NCBI GenBank assembly: GCA_032164245.1
Contig: JAVMKO010000010.1
Coordinates: forward strand, 42,988,848 to 43,052,847
DNA from: Sternotherus odoratus
Taxonomy: Eukaryota > Chordata > Testudines > Kinosternidae
Direction: 5' to 3'
DNA length: 64,000 nt
The position numbers were made by a program, and so were the translations under genes. The notes under the pieces are model-generated. The model worked only from the letters and a program-made list of their open reading frames with translations, was not told where the DNA came from and did no database searches. This document shows positions 11,601-23,892 of this stretch, in pieces; the stretch's first letter is position 1; the number at the start of each line of letters is the position of its first letter.

Positions 11601-13629
11601 GTGCCCCTGGCACAGTACTCTGGGTCCTGAGCAGCCCAGCCCCTTCTGCGCCAGCTGCACTTTCCCAACATAGCCCCAAGCTGAGCCCCTTGCCACAACG
11701 GAGTCTTGAGGCAATAAACCCACGCAACGGGGGAGTGAGAGCCACACAGAAGGGGAAAAGACACATGCAAATGAAAGCGGCTGTCCTCATCAGCGCTGGA
11801 AGACAAGTCAGCGACCGCTTAACAGCGACACTCCCAAGTGGAGAGCCCAGGGAACCAGGAGTGAGTAAGCCCCCCCCCCATCCCCTCCAAGGGCCGCTGT
11901 GATCTTTGCCATCTCTTCCACTGGATTTCCCCAGCCTCCCAAGAGAATACTTGGATATATCTATTTTAAAACCAAGTCCTTCGCAGAGACTCAAATTAAT
12001 TCCAAGAGCCCGTGCAAAATCTCTTTTTGGTTCACATCATGCGTTTTAATAGTTTGCACTTTACCAGGCGTTTATTGGAGTTATTTCGGGAAACTTTCAT
12101 AACAAGGTGAAATATAAAAATTGATTTTCCTTTCTTCTGCCTTGAGTCATACACCTGTGAGCTACCACAAGCTGATGAGCAACCTCTCATGCAAGTCTCC
12201 AGCTTACTAGAGTCCACTCTAGCTATTTCTACCCACTATTTCCATCTGTGTGCTCTACACATACAGACAGAGACACAGACACGTCTCTGTACGGCAGCTG
12301 AAGCCAACTGCCCCAATCAGGATGCGGGCCACAGTGTAGGGCCTGTACAAATCCATGGGAAGACATCCTTAAGGGTCCTTGCCTTTAAGATATGCGTGCA
12401 CACGCAGACAGACAGACTGAGCGACTGACTGACCGATTCTCATCTCATACTCTGATCTGCATGGCTGGGCCCGTTTGGAGCCCCCGAACTTCCTGTAACA
12501 CACCCACACGTGAGAATCCAGTTGTTCCCACAGCCCTGTGGCCACCTCCCTCTGCTTCCTGACCTCACAGACACTTCTCAACTCTGGGGGAAGCAAATGA
12601 GACAAACGTCTGTGCTCACCTCCAGGCTGGGCCTGGCAGGACAGGGAGTTTGGTTTACAAAGATCAGTCACCACTCAGCAAGCCACAGACCCAAAACATG
12701 CAGCACCAAGGAATTAAATGGCTCCTTATTGCCCGGTGCTACACACAGGAGTGTCTCAGCACACGCAGCTGCCATCTGGGAAGAACCGAGTGCAAAACCT
12801 GCTACAGCTCACCAGTGAAATGAGCTTCAGCAGTCTCAGTGCAGCACCTCCTCCACTCGATAGTTCAGCACGATCACACGGGGCATTAGTAGCAACCAGA
12901 GGCTACCACCCCCCGACAGCTGTTGGCTTACATACATAAATGAAGCTGGCAGCTGCAGTCACACCATCAAAACGCCACTGCAGTTGGTGCCACGTTCAGC
13001 GCAGAAGCCATAGATAGATTGGGCTGCAGAGACTGAATTAGCCCATCCCCCCTTGTGGAGCAGGGCTGCGGCATGTCACTGGAGAGGCCTGGGGGAGGTG
13101 GGGATCAGATGAACCAATTCCTGCTCCACTAAATCACAAACCAGGGGATGCTCTGGCCTAGCTGCTTCCACTGGGAGCTGACAGCATCAGCACTTTGCAG
13201 GGAGAAGATCCTAATTACGAACCTCTGCCCTTGGCCACACTGTCTGTCTCTGATTCAGCCCATGCACACACTGACCCACTCTGCCAGTCCTCCTCAGCGC
13301 TGACCCTGCTCTCCAAGTCACAGAGAAACCAGCCGCTCTTCCCATCCCCTACCCCAGCCTGACCCTCCTCTTTCCCTCTCAGCCCCCCATCAGCCTGACC
13401 CCCTAGCCCTGGAGGTCCTACACCCACCTCTCCCAGGAGCCTGCCCTTGAGGGAACCTCCTAGGAAACCCTGCCTCCCACGCCCCAGTCCCTGCTCCTTA
13501 CTCCTCCCTGCTGGTGAGCCTCGGTTCCATCCACCCCACTTCCCTGGCACTGAGAGGAGTCAGACATGCTCAGCACCACACGGCACTTACAGAACTGCTG
13601 TATGGCCACTGGCGTGGACTTGTGTTTGC
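8673..13629. other. Probable CAPN15 5' intron sequence; no gene
   Basis: Apart from the small inverted-repeat element at 9772-9921 I see no gene, RNA or clear mobile element. Frames are short and shared by both strands. The assignment to the CAPN15 5' intron depends on where the promoter lies. Confidence 0.5.
9772..9921. mobile_element. Short inverted-repeat DNA element (MITE, hAT-like ends)
   Basis: A 150-base unit. The left end CAGCCGTGTCCAATA and the complement of the right end, CAGCGGCGTCCAATA, match at 13 of 15 bases. The interior repeats 'gccacattataaaaagtcac' and 'gccacatgtggctagtggc'. I could not find a target duplication. Confidence 0.65.
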
Positions 13630-13815
13630 ACAGTTTGCAAGGGGTTTGAACATTGGCCTGCTAAACCCAGGGTTGGGAGTTCAATCCTTGAGGGGGCTAT
13701 TTAGGGATCTGGGGCAAAAATCTGTTGGATGATTTAGTTGGGGATTGGTCCTGCTTTGAGCAGGGGTTAGACTAGGTGACTTCCTAAGGTCCCTTCCAAC
13801 CCTGATATTCTATGA
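13630..13815 (+). mobile_element. Turtle tRNA-derived SINE with CR1-like tail (Cry SINE family)
   Basis: A tRNA-like head with the segment 'ctgctaaacccagggttggg' and a Pol III B box GTTCAATCC at 13679-13687. A unique body follows, then the tail 'aggtcccttccaaccctgat' and 'attctatga', the 3' end shared with CR1 LINEs, which supply the retrotransposition machinery. The A-box region is diverged, so the copy is probably inactive. Confidence 0.85.
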
Positions 13816-14189
13816 ACCAGCACACTTCATTGGCAACTGGCAAGTCAGTATAAAAACCAGCCAGCTGGCAGTCCTGTGCATCAGCCACTGCTCTGATGAG
13901 CGGGAGCAGCCCACGTCCTGTGGCATGGTTGAGAATGCACAAAAGGCCCCCTGGGATGAGTGGGGAAGCACTGAGCTACACACAAAGGCTTGGCCTAAAC
14001 CACACAGTTGTACCACTTTAAATACACCTGCAGAGCTTCACCAACACAACCCCCTCAGTGGAATGCATTTGGATCTGGTATGAAGGTGCTTGGGAGTCAC
14101 CCCCCCTGAGCGGACTCAATTATATCCGCACAACTTGCCTGGAGGACAGGTCCATCAGTGGCTGCTAGCACAGGCTCTGGGTGTCCCTC

Positions 14190-14350
14190 GCCTCTGACTG
14201 CCAGAAGCTGGGACTGGACAACAGGGGATGGATCACTCATCATGATCTGTTCATTCCGTTTGAAGTCTCTGGTATTGGTCACTGTCAGCAGACAGGATAC
14301 TGGGCTAGATGAACCATTGGTCTGACCCCGTCTGGCCGCTCCTCGTGCAC
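14190..14350 (+). repeat. CR1 LINE 3' fragment
   Basis: Contains 'acaggatactgggctagatg' and 'aaccattggtctgaccc', the characteristic end of a turtle CR1 group. A reverse-oriented copy of the same segment lies at 34155-34566. Confidence 0.8.
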
Positions 14351-14994
14351 TCCACTCGATGGCGTGAGTTCACCTCTCCAAGAGATGATCACTAGGCTGA
14401 CAGAAAAATTCTAGCAGCCCTATGCTGAGGGTTCAGCGACCTCACTACTGCACGCAGGGTGCCCAATTTGTAAGTGTCAAGCTGGCCTTAGGCTTTACAC
14501 CGCCTCGAGTTCCCAACCTGCCAGGGGCAGGTGGCGTGAGCTTGAGGTTCCATCCACCCACGTCACAGTCCAGCTGTAAGAAGGGGGGACATGAACCAAT
14601 ACTGTCTGGGAGCCGCTGGTTAGACCTTTCCAAGGGGCAGATTTCAAAGGATGTTGGCGGAGAGCGCGAAAGGGAGATGAGTCCCAGGTCAGATGTGGGC
14701 CGGCAGAAAGTGTGGGGCATTGATAGCAACAAAGGAAATGGAAACGTGAGACTGGACCTGCCTCAAGGGGCAGAGGCTCCTTGCGGAAGCTCCTCCAGGA
14801 TGTGGGACTGGAGGGGAAACTGCGTGCCATTGCCTCAGGAAGACTTCCCTTCTGATAACATTTCCAAGGGCACAGATGTGTCACGAGGCCACTGCAGTTG
14901 GAATTTTCCAGCCGAGCACCATCCCCACCCCCATGCAAGAGGCAGACCGGAGCATTCCCAGATGCACGGGGAGAGGGGGAGGGGGGGGAGAGAG

Positions 14995-15000
<6 letters not shown>

Positions 15001-15062
<62 letters not shown>
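15001..15062 (+). repeat. (GA)31 microsatellite
   Basis: A perfect 62-base GA run following an impure G/A-rich lead-in from about 14968. The Arg-Glu open frames across it are translations of the microsatellite, not genes. Confidence 0.98.
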
Positions 15063-15065
<3 letters not shown>

Positions 15066-15610
15066 TGAGGAGAGAAGGGAGAGTCCATTACAGAGCTACA
15101 ATTGTTCCTCTGCTGATCTGTCCCTTAACTAAACGGGACAAGGTGACTCAGGCGAGATGGTGCAGAGGGGAAAGCACTAGCCAGTCCCCTTTGGAGAGCT
15201 GGGCTCCCATCCTGACTGGCTCTTGGCTGGGATGAGTTTGGTGGCCTCAGCCGAGCTGGCAGTGAATATTTGCCCACCACCACCTTTGGTGAGAGAGGCC
15301 CAGGGCTGGATAAAGCCAGGGGGCTGCAGGTGAGGCAGAGTTGGGGGAGTGGGGCAGCACTAGAATAGCAGCAACTGGATAGTACTGACAGCCGCAGACA
15401 GGATTGGGGGTGGGGGCCTGGAACAGCAGTCCTCACCCCTTGCCGCTCAGAAGTGAGGGGCACTGGCAGGGTTATGTGGGATCAGCTGGCACATAAGATG
15501 TTTCCAGTCCTTGCTACCCAACCCACCACATTAATCTGCTCTAAAAAGAGGAGGACCACATGTCAGATGGGTGAGGGAAGTGGAGTCTTACTCGCTTGGA
15601 GGAGCAGCAT

Positions 15611-15676
15611 CCACCCAAGCGCAAGAGAGCTGTTCCCTTTTCCTTTCCACCCTCTGTGCCCAACTCACCTGCTAAG
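15611..15676 (-). repeat. 66-base near-identical direct repeat, copy 1
   Basis: Identical to 17036-17101 except for one C/T difference. On the minus strand it contains CTTAGCAG followed by GTGAGTTGGG, a consensus 5' splice site in the CAPN15 direction. Flanking sequence on both sides differs between the copies. Confidence 0.95.
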
Positions 15677-16939
15677 GCAAGGGGCAGATGACAGGGTCCT
15701 TCCCTGGAGACTTGCAGCACAGTGAGACTGGAGGCCTAACTAGAGCAGGGATCAAAAAGAGCAAGAACCAAAGTGAACTAGGGGACTGCTTCGTTATACC
15801 ACTGCTTTGAAGGGAAACGAGCAAGCCGGGGGCTGGCACACTGCCACCCAGCTGTGCATTATGGAGCAGAGGCATACTGGCTTCTCCCGTGTGAAGAATG
15901 CTAGCCATGTTCCTCCCCGGCCCCAATCTAGAAGAGTCCCCTGCTGGTGGTTAAAGGAGTTTTGGTACAGCGTGATTAGACAGAGAGATCCAAGCATCAG
16001 AGTGAAAACACATAATGGTCCCCATTACCTCAGTACCAGCCCAGAGCAACTGCATTGACAGGAAAAGAGTTATTCACCATCTACTGCACCAGAATCAGAC
16101 CCTCTCTCTACAGAAAATTCCTCCAAAAGATCTAAAGCCCTTAAACCTGTTGTCTCAGTTCTCTCTAGTGGGAAAATCAATTGTTTTTGTTAACAAGGTG
16201 CAAACTCGGAATTCTCTAATACACAATATACTCCAACCAAATCCTCCTGCTCGACAACGCAAGAAAAGCACTAAGCTTCTTTACAGAAGCTATCTGGCTT
16301 GATATTCCTCTAGCAACAAATCACTTCCCCTCTCCTCCGAACAACCCTTCTGCGTTCACTGATATTTTCCATCTCAGACATTGCTCCATAACGGTAGCAT
16401 GGACTGCTCTGCAGCACATGGATCTCAATGTGGCTCCACGGCCATTTCACAAAAGCTCCACCAAGGAATCCCAAGAGACAGTCTCTTCTCCCGAGAGATG
16501 CCCCATGACTGTAAAAGCAGGAGATGCTGTCAATCAGGTAACAAGCCATGCTGCATTGACAGAGCTGAATATGCACCCAACATTGGAAATAGGTGGTTCA
16601 AGGTCAGGACTGATGTGCAGGCCAGACTTTGGCCATATCCTAGTCATCAAAACAGAGATTAACAAATTCACGTCACTTATAATCGAATGCAGAGTTAACC
16701 CTCCTATCTTCAGGCTGAAACGCCAGGGTGCTCGCCCACCGCGGGCATGCCACGAAACATGGTTTGGCGAGTATTTTATACCCTTCCCGCCATGACCCCA
16801 ACACTGACAAGAAAAGAACTGTTGTCTAAACGAGACAGGTCCCAAGCTGGGACCCTCATCAAATCCTGGTAAATTACAGTACAGGCAGGAAGAGTCCGAC
16901 CATTATCCCAACACTTCCGAGCCTGTTCCAGACGGCCAA

Positions 16940-16988
16940 CCCTCCCCCCCCCTCCCCCCCGCCCGCCCTCTCCCCCTCCCCCCCCCCT
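16940..16988 (+). repeat. C-rich tract
   Basis: Runs of 8-12 C separated by single T or G. The complementary strand has many G-runs and could form a G-quadruplex. It lies 48 bases left of the second 66-base repeat copy. Confidence 0.9.
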
Positions 16989-17035
16989 GCCAGAACTAGG
17001 CACCGACAGCCAGGGCCTGCTCGATATGAAAAGAA

Positions 17036-17101
17036 CCACCCAAGCGCAAGAGAGCTGTTCCTTTTTCCTTTCCACCCTCTGTGCCCAACTCACCTGCTAA
17101 G
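17036..17101 (-). repeat. 66-base near-identical direct repeat, copy 2
   Basis: Matches 15611-15676 at 65 of 66 positions by hand alignment, in the same orientation and 1425 bases apart. Its minus strand carries the same AGCAG|GTGAGT donor-like site. Confidence 0.95.
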
Positions 17102-17460
17102 CTGCGCCCCCAGCTCTGCTGGGGACTTGCTGTGAAGCCCGTCACCGCTGCCTGAATACACCTGTTCATACTAGATCCAGGCAGGAGGAGCCCATTTCCC
17201 AAGAGGAGCTGGTCTTCTAGGTCAGCAGCCGAGCAATGCCACCCTGCTTCTCCAGCCCACTGTGACGTCACAAGCTGTAAGAGGGGTTACCCCCCAGCCT
17301 CTATGCTCCTGAGTACAAAGGCTGGGCCTCTTCTATGCCAGACCAACAAGTCCTTTTCCCCCCACACCTCCACCTTGCCAGTTGGGGTTCTTGGGGTCAC
17401 CAATCGCTGCCACCAATCGGGTATACTTCCAAAACCTTGGAGGGGCCCCCGATCTTCCCC

Positions 17461-18060
17461 TAACCCTGACTTTGTACCCCCTCCCTGGGTTTTAAAGTCA
17501 GACACCTGAAGACTGCTTCCCTTCACCCTGACCAGCTGAAGGCAGACTTCCCTTAACCCTGTCTCTCTCAACCGGAGAGCCAGACCCTAACTTTGTACCC
17601 CTTCCTGGGATTCAAAGTCAGATACCTGGAGGCTGCTTTCTGTCCTTCACCCTCCCCCGCTGAAGGCAGACTTCCCCCACCCCTGTCTCTCTGTACCTGA
17701 GAGGCAGACACCTGGAGACTGCTTCCTCCCTCCCCAGTCTAACCTGACGGTAAGGAGAGACAGTCTTCACACTCCAGCTAGGCCCCTAGCTGCCCTGGTT
17801 CCTATTCCCTTCCCTTCCCCCTTCCCAACTGGAAGCAGAGAAAAACCCTAAGGGAAATAAACCAGACGGTTTTATAACTAGAAAATTTAATAAAGAAAAA
17901 GGTTAAAGCAGAGATACAGACACTTTACATTTGGGGCTCCCCACTTTGTTCTGAAAAGGAAAGAACACCCCAAAAGGCACGGCTTATTAGAAGAATCAAA
18001 TGGTAATACTCACATTAGCTAAGTAGAAGTATCAGAAAAAAGTAGAGCCATCTTTATAGC
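17461..18060. repeat. Dispersed repeat copy A, with a 122-base internal tandem duplication
   Basis: Shares a block with 28190-28620, including 'ttataactagaaaatttaat' and 'aaagaaaa' around 17872-17900. Inside it, the unit beginning 'ccctgactttgtaccccctc' (about 17463) recurs as 'ccctaactttgtacccc' at about 17584, and a third partial unit follows near 17707. It could be LTR-derived, since the minus strand has a TATAAA near 18053, but no termini are defined. Confidence 0.6.
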
Positions 18061-18115
18061 CAAAGATGGTCTAGAACCCTTGCCAGCTACCTTGGCAAGC
18101 TTCCTGCCTCATGTG

Positions 18116-18248
18116 CAGCCAAGATGGAACTCTCCTGGCCCTGGCCTCCTCCCTGGAGACCAGCCAAGATGGAGCTCCCTGGCTTTTGCCTCCTCCCTGG
18201 AGACCAGCCAAGATGGAACTGACTGTTTTGCTCCTCCCTTCTTCATGG
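18116..18248 (+). repeat. Three tandem 44-45 base units
   Basis: Units starting with 'cagccaagatgga' begin at 18116, 18161 and 18205, each containing 'cctcctccctggaga' or a decayed form of it. The array is adjacent to, and possibly part of, dispersed repeat copy A. Confidence 0.85.
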
Positions 18249-18830
18249 GCTTGAGGCTCCTCCCTCCCCCATGGCAGGGAAACTCCTACGTTACCTGTCT
18301 CAGATAACAAGCCCCACCCAGGCAAGGCACACTGTGTTAGATAAAATAGTCCCACCCAGGCAAGGCACCCTTCATACTTATAACACAAGCGCTGCTTCAT
18401 ACATGGGTGACTTGCCCACCTCGAGCCAGAAGCGTTTCCTCCTCACAAGCTGCATTTCCAGCTACCCTTTCGCTTCACTGTACTCACACTGTAAACTCAA
18501 ACTGTAAGTCTCCGCTGACTTCAGAGATCAGCTCTGCTTTACCCACGGGGATGGAGGCACCAGGCTTTCTAGCGGGAGGTAAGTGGGCAAGATCCTATTG
18601 AGTCTCTTTCCGCCTCAGCATCATCCCCAGAGCCATCCTCATCCCCTGGAAAGTACTCCAGGGCCTGAAGCTCCCAGAGTTGACTCCTGAGCCACCGGCC
18701 AAGTCAAGTAGTGCTCTACCTTCCTCTAGAGCAATGGTGTGCTTGTGCAAAGGAATTTAACAGAGCGCAAATCCCCAAGGCCTTTTAGAAATATACAGAC
18801 TTATTCATAAGGGAAAGGGCATTAAAGCCA

Positions 18831-18985
18831 ATGACTGGAGATCACGAGGCCAGAGTTCAGCTCTCAGCTCTGCTACTGACTCCCCTGTATGACCCTGGGC
18901 AAGTCTCTCTGTTTGCATGAGCCTCGGTTTCCACATGCACAACAGGGATAGTAATTTACCTGTCCCTCAAGGGGAGAGAGACTCA
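18831..18985 (+). repeat. MIR-like CORE-SINE
   Basis: Contains 'ctctgctactgactcccc', 'tgtatgaccctgggcaagtc' and 'gcctcggtttccacatgcac' in MIR sense order. Confidence 0.75.
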
Positions 18986-21469
18986 GGCTCACTGAGGTAC
19001 AGATTCTGTCTATACCGGGTGAAAAGAAAGCCACTGAGGCTGGAAATTCTTGAGCTCACAGCTCACACACCCTGTTATCCCAGGGGTTTTTAAGGTGCTA
19101 TTTGTAACACCTGCCAGCTTTAACTCAGGTCCTCCACTGTCTATAACAGCTGCTCCCCGGCCCATGCAGGAAGCCAACAAACTTTGCAGCTCCACTAGTC
19201 CGGCTGATTCTCCTCCACCCATCAGCACAGAGTCTTGCGTTTGGACGTTCCCCATCAGTCCAACCTGTGTACACTGGAGCAGCGCTGCAGGAATCTAGCA
19301 TGCATTGGTACAACTGCACCCAACAAGGAGATGCACTGGGCAGATGTGCCAAAAGCCGTGCTGCTGAAAGGCGGAGCAAGAAAAACACCTGTTTCATGAA
19401 ACCACAGTCTGACTGTGGTTTGACCGCACCAACTGCAAGCACGGATGGGGCTGCGGTTTGAACCACTGCAAACCTAGGCTACTCCTTGGCTTCCTCAGTC
19501 CAGTAGAAACGGGGGAGGGGTACAAAATCCATCCTCATGTTGATCCTGTTGATGAAATAAAAGCTTCTTGTTCCTGAAATATTAACTGAGTGCTCCAGAG
19601 CTTTATTATAAATTTATACCTTCTCCAGCACCTGCCTGCTCTTTGGAGTCAGCCTAGGCCAAACCAGCCACTAGCTCCCAGGAAAGCAGCTCAGAAGGGG
19701 AAGAAATTTACCAGGGATCAGATCATTAGTCCTTCACGCCAAACTCTCATCCAGCCGGCCCCCGTCCTTCCAGAAGTTTCACTCCCCTGAATGCAGCAGA
19801 CTCACAGTTATGGGCCATTCACTGAAACAGTGCGAGTGCATTTGTGTTGAAAATGGCACTTTCGACTGGTGATAACTTGTGAATGAGTTGAAGCATGAGG
19901 ACTGTATTTGCAGACTTTAATAAGGACCTGGGAGTAGGAGGGTTATTCATCAAAATATAAAAGTGTAAGAAATCTAATTCGACGGCTATAGAATGGGCAA
20001 AGGTGTACGAGTGGAGGGCAGCAGTGTTAAGAGGACCATTCATGTCACACACACCCAACAGCCGACAACAGACAAAAACTGCCTAACTCAAGATCATGTA
20101 TCAATCCCTCCACAGCTTCAGTTTAGCAGCCTTCCTGCCCTAGTGGGGTTAGCTCTACTAGTTCTATCGTCGCATATACACTTTGGAATCCCACAAAATA
20201 TGCCAAACTGGAGGATACAGCGGATCGTGATTTTTAAGCAAAGGTTTCTGGTCAAAAGAGAAGAACCTAATCAAGAACCACCCTGTATTAAAAACAGACT
20301 CAGAACACTGGGAGTTTATTTTACAGAATGCACAGAACCCACGGTAAACTGCAGTGTTTTGGGCACCAATTTACAGCAGTTGCTGTATTTCCTAAAGCAT
20401 TTCTTACACGTCCTACACCTTTCACTCGCCACTCTTCTTGGAAAGCACTCTGCTGAAATATGGAACAAAAACGCTTTTCTAAGCGCTTACGGCACAATCC
20501 AGCTCCTGTGGCTTAGCTGGATCAGGCCCTTCGGGTAATGTTTCTAAATCTTCCTCTACTGGGTCCCTGCAGCTTTGCAAGCAATGGAATCTGAGGTGGG
20601 GGGGATGCTCGGTTATACGAAGGCCCCATTACACTGTTCTGGCAGGGCATGGATATGGCTGGTCAAGAACTTCATCTTCACAGGGGCCCTCCTGGCTAAG
20701 GAAAAGGCTCTACAGAAACCCTGGTGCCAGCTCCCAGCATAGAGGATGGACCACAGGACTGTAGCTTGAGTGCATTGCACAGGGATATTCTCCACTCCCC
20801 ACTGCTCAAGAAGGCTGTGGAAAAAAGAGTACGAGAAGCTCTGAGGCTGGCCTAACAAACACAAGGGGCTGGGAGAGCCCCAGGCACAGACTCAGAGTAC
20901 AGGAGCAGTCTCCCCATCCCTGCCTCAAACACAGGAACACCCTCATGAGAATCAGGTCATAGATGTCCGGCTCCGATTGGTGACAGCAGATGTTTAACGA
21001 TGACGTATTTGTATCCACAAAACTGCAGGTACAAACAGTGCCATCAAAACTGCAGGTGTCATTTTAGAGGCTAGCAAGTGAGTCCTCTGCTGTGATCAAG
21101 CACTTGCCCTGGCACAAATCAAAGCAGCCCAAGGGTTGCTCTAAGTTGCACTGCCTGACAGCAGCCCCTCACCTCATCCCAAGGACCTACTCTGCCAGAG
21201 GATAGCAGACTTTCAACCACACTGCCTTTTCCCAGCTACGGCCTCTACACCAGGACCAGAATGAGGGGTCAACTTAGGAAATCCCTTACTAGCCAGTTAA
21301 GCTCTGCACTACATGTGGAGGGAGTAGAGTGGGATCTAGTAGAGGTTATAGTGCATCTGAAAATACACCCCTTGGAGTTCTAAGCCTAGCACCAAGTTTT
21401 AAGTGTCCAGAAAGGGGACTCCCCTCTAACCTCCCCATACCCTGCAGCTCTAGCTTACCGCACAATCTC
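18986..21469. other. No gene seen
   Basis: No supported exon or mobile element. The only structure I mark is the short palindrome at 19399-19421. Frames of up to 181 codons (from 19993) match no family I know and have ordinary intron composition. Confidence 0.5.
19399..19421. other. 23-base palindrome of RUNX-like motifs
   Basis: AAACCACAGTC, one base, then GACTGTGGTTT: perfect 11-base arms. TGTGGTTT is the RUNX core, present here head to head. Function is unproven. Confidence 0.6.
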
Positions 21470-21566
21470 TTCGTCGGCTTGCATCCGACCAAGTGGGTAT
21501 TAACCCACAAAAGCTTATGCTTCAAAACTTTAGTTAGTCTTTAAGGTGCCACAGGACTCTTTGTTA
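21470..21566 (+). mobile_element. Penelope-like element 3' fragment
   Basis: The order 'gcatccgaccaagtgggt', 'acccacaaaagcttatgctt' and 'aaggtgccacaggactcttt' matches the 3' end seen, in reverse, in the larger element at 42200-42772. Both ends are truncated. Confidence 0.7.
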
Positions 21567-22114
21567 CCGCACAATCTCTGATGTTCCTACCCAATAGCTA
21601 CACAAAGGAGACCAGGACTTTGATGATTTTATAGGAGAAATAATAAAGTGGGATCTCAATTTTTAAGGTCTGCCTGATGAGAAAAACTAGGATGTGCATC
21701 ATTAGCCTTTAATTGGTCTTAATATCTCAGGACACTGAAGCAATTACCTTTGGGGAGGAAACCGGTTTGGCTAGCAGTGAGCTGTGCAGTTACAGACATG
21801 TCGAGACAGTGTAATCTTCAAAGGCTCACTCACAAGTGAAAAGGTTACCCCGATCTCCATCTGGGGCAATTGATACAATCCCAAAGGGGTTTGAAAGGAA
21901 TGAAGAAGAGGAATTATTTCAAGGAGGTGTGCAAAGACAGAGGTCCATCCTCAGCTAACAGTTGGTCGTGTTACGGATTTTATAAAATCTGGACTTAAAA
22001 TCTTATGGTGAAGAATTCTCTTCTTAACACAAAGGGAAAGTCATTTCACCCACTCCACATGTGCTCCTAGATGTAACAAGATAGGGGGTGTGGCAGACGG
22101 GAAAGATGCCCAGT

Positions 22115-22275
22115 GGGGAATGTCTAAGACCTGGGTTCGATTACATGCTCTGTTACAGACTTGCTGTATGACCTTGCGCAAAACACTTAGTCTCGCTCTG
22201 CCTGGCTCCCCATCTGTACAACAGGGACAAGAGTCCTCCCCTACCGCACAGGAAGGTGGAGGAGAGAGATGTTAA
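22115..22275 (+). repeat. MIR-like CORE-SINE
   Basis: Contains 'gacctgggttcgattac', 'cagacttgctgtatgacctt', 'gcgcaaaacactta' and 'ccccatctgtacaacaggga' in MIR sense order. Confidence 0.75.
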
Positions 22276-23059
22276 AGACTGTGAGGTGTGTAGATACTGC
22301 TGTAATAGGGGCTGTCCCAGTACCTCTGAGAGAGAGTCTGATTTGGGAATCCAGATTCCATGTTTTCCTTTTAATAGAGAGGGATTTCAAACATTCTTCA
22401 CTGAAACCATTGACAGATGCAATAAGCTTCATACCAAATGGAAAGGGAGGGGGAGGGGCACACTCAGAAATCTCTCCCATTATTAACGCATCTGTATCCA
22501 GATCCCAGATCCTAACAGTTTTGGGGAGATTTGCAGTCAGGCTCTGGAGCCTTCCTAGTTACAATATTTTTAAAAAAATGCACGTAGACCAATTATATCC
22601 AACTGATAAAATGAATAAATCAAACCTCACTCCTTGGGCCTGAGAGAGACATTTCTGCAGCCAGAGCTACAGCCTAACACCTTTTCAGTGTGGCCAAGTT
22701 AACACTGCTGTGTAAGTTCAGTCATTTTTGGACTCCAGATACTTGATTTTCCAAGCTCAATGCTGCAATAGCACAAGGTTTTTGCATTTAATTTCCCTAA
22801 GGTTTTGAGGGGAGGGGAATAAGGAGAAAACACTATTAAGGCCTGTTTACTTCCCAAAATGGCACCAATTTAACTCATCTGGGGGCACAAACTGATGTGG
22901 TCAAATTCTGCATAGCAGGGGGCTGCATTTTCATAAATGGGTTCAACAGCACCTTATCTATAGAGTTAGCTTCAATCAGTGAGGAACTAACCATAGAGAC
23001 ATTTATAAGTGTGCACACCAGCATACTGCAGTGACCACCACCAACTCCTACCTAATGTT
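22276..23059. other. No gene seen
   Basis: AT-rich, unremarkable sequence with only short frames. Confidence 0.5.
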
Positions 23060-23195
23060 TTTCACCAGTACATCTCCAAGCACCTACAAAGGGGGGCAGT
23101 ACTATCATCTCCATTTTTAAGACGGGGAAGCTTAGGCTCAGGAAGGTGAAGTGATCTGCCCAAGGTCACCCAGCAGAGCCAGGATTAGAGCCTCA
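23060..23195 (-). repeat. MIR-like CORE-SINE
   Basis: Contains 'ccatttttaagacggggaag', 'gaagtgatctgcccaaggtc' and 'acccagcagagccaggatta' in antisense MIR order. Confidence 0.75.
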
Positions 23196-23892
23196 TTTAA
23201 CTACATCTGTTTCTGCACCAATTTAGTTGAATCAGTACGACTTTGGGGCCTAGACAAGGCCAAAATCTCTCTAAAGATTCTCCGGCTCTGCAAAAGCACT
23301 AAGATGTAGACCCTTAAACACATGCATCCCTGCGGATAGTTCTTTAAAAGGCACCTGGGGGAAAAAATCCTATAGAAAACCTAGCACATGTGAATTCAGG
23401 AGCTGACAACTTTAAAATGACCAGAACCAACACACCAAAACTTGAACAATTTCCACTGTCCTGACCCTGCAAGGTTCTAAGCATCCTTAAATCTAACTGG
23501 AACCAATGGGATTAGAGGGCACTCGGTACCTGAGAGAATCGGGCCCACAATGCAAACTACAGAACACGTCAGATATTTCTAGCTTCAACTTTTGTTCCAC
23601 TTGTGATGGAAGAGCAAAAATTCCAGGCAGAACACAAGGGGAGAAGTTGTTTTGTTCATTTAGAAAGTGGTGGGAAAACTTGGTTCAGCTGGTTATGTTT
23701 ATATTTTCAAGAAAGAAAATTCAAATATTTGGCCTGAGAAGAAGCATGGAAACTTTCAGCAAGGAATTCGTCTGATAAATTTATGATCAACTGAAAACAG
23801 GGAGGATTACGAGGGAGGGTGGAACTCCCTTGCTAGATCCTGTGGTGACTGGTGCTGCAGAAATATCATTAGATAAAATAGGTAAGACAGCT

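Larger units (their letters stand above)
15063..17035. other. No gene seen between the GA repeat and the second 66-base repeat copy
   Basis: Apart from the 66-base direct repeat and the C-rich tract, listed separately, this stretch shows no recognisable coding exon or mobile element. Confidence 0.5.

Noticed and set aside
14422..15132. 236-codon frame with Arg-Glu repeats
   Set aside because: It runs through the (GA)31 microsatellite; overlapping frames in other registers are equally open.
20613..21018. Overlapping minus-strand frames read as possible exons
   Set aside because: No flanking splice signals of convincing quality and no resemblance to a protein family.
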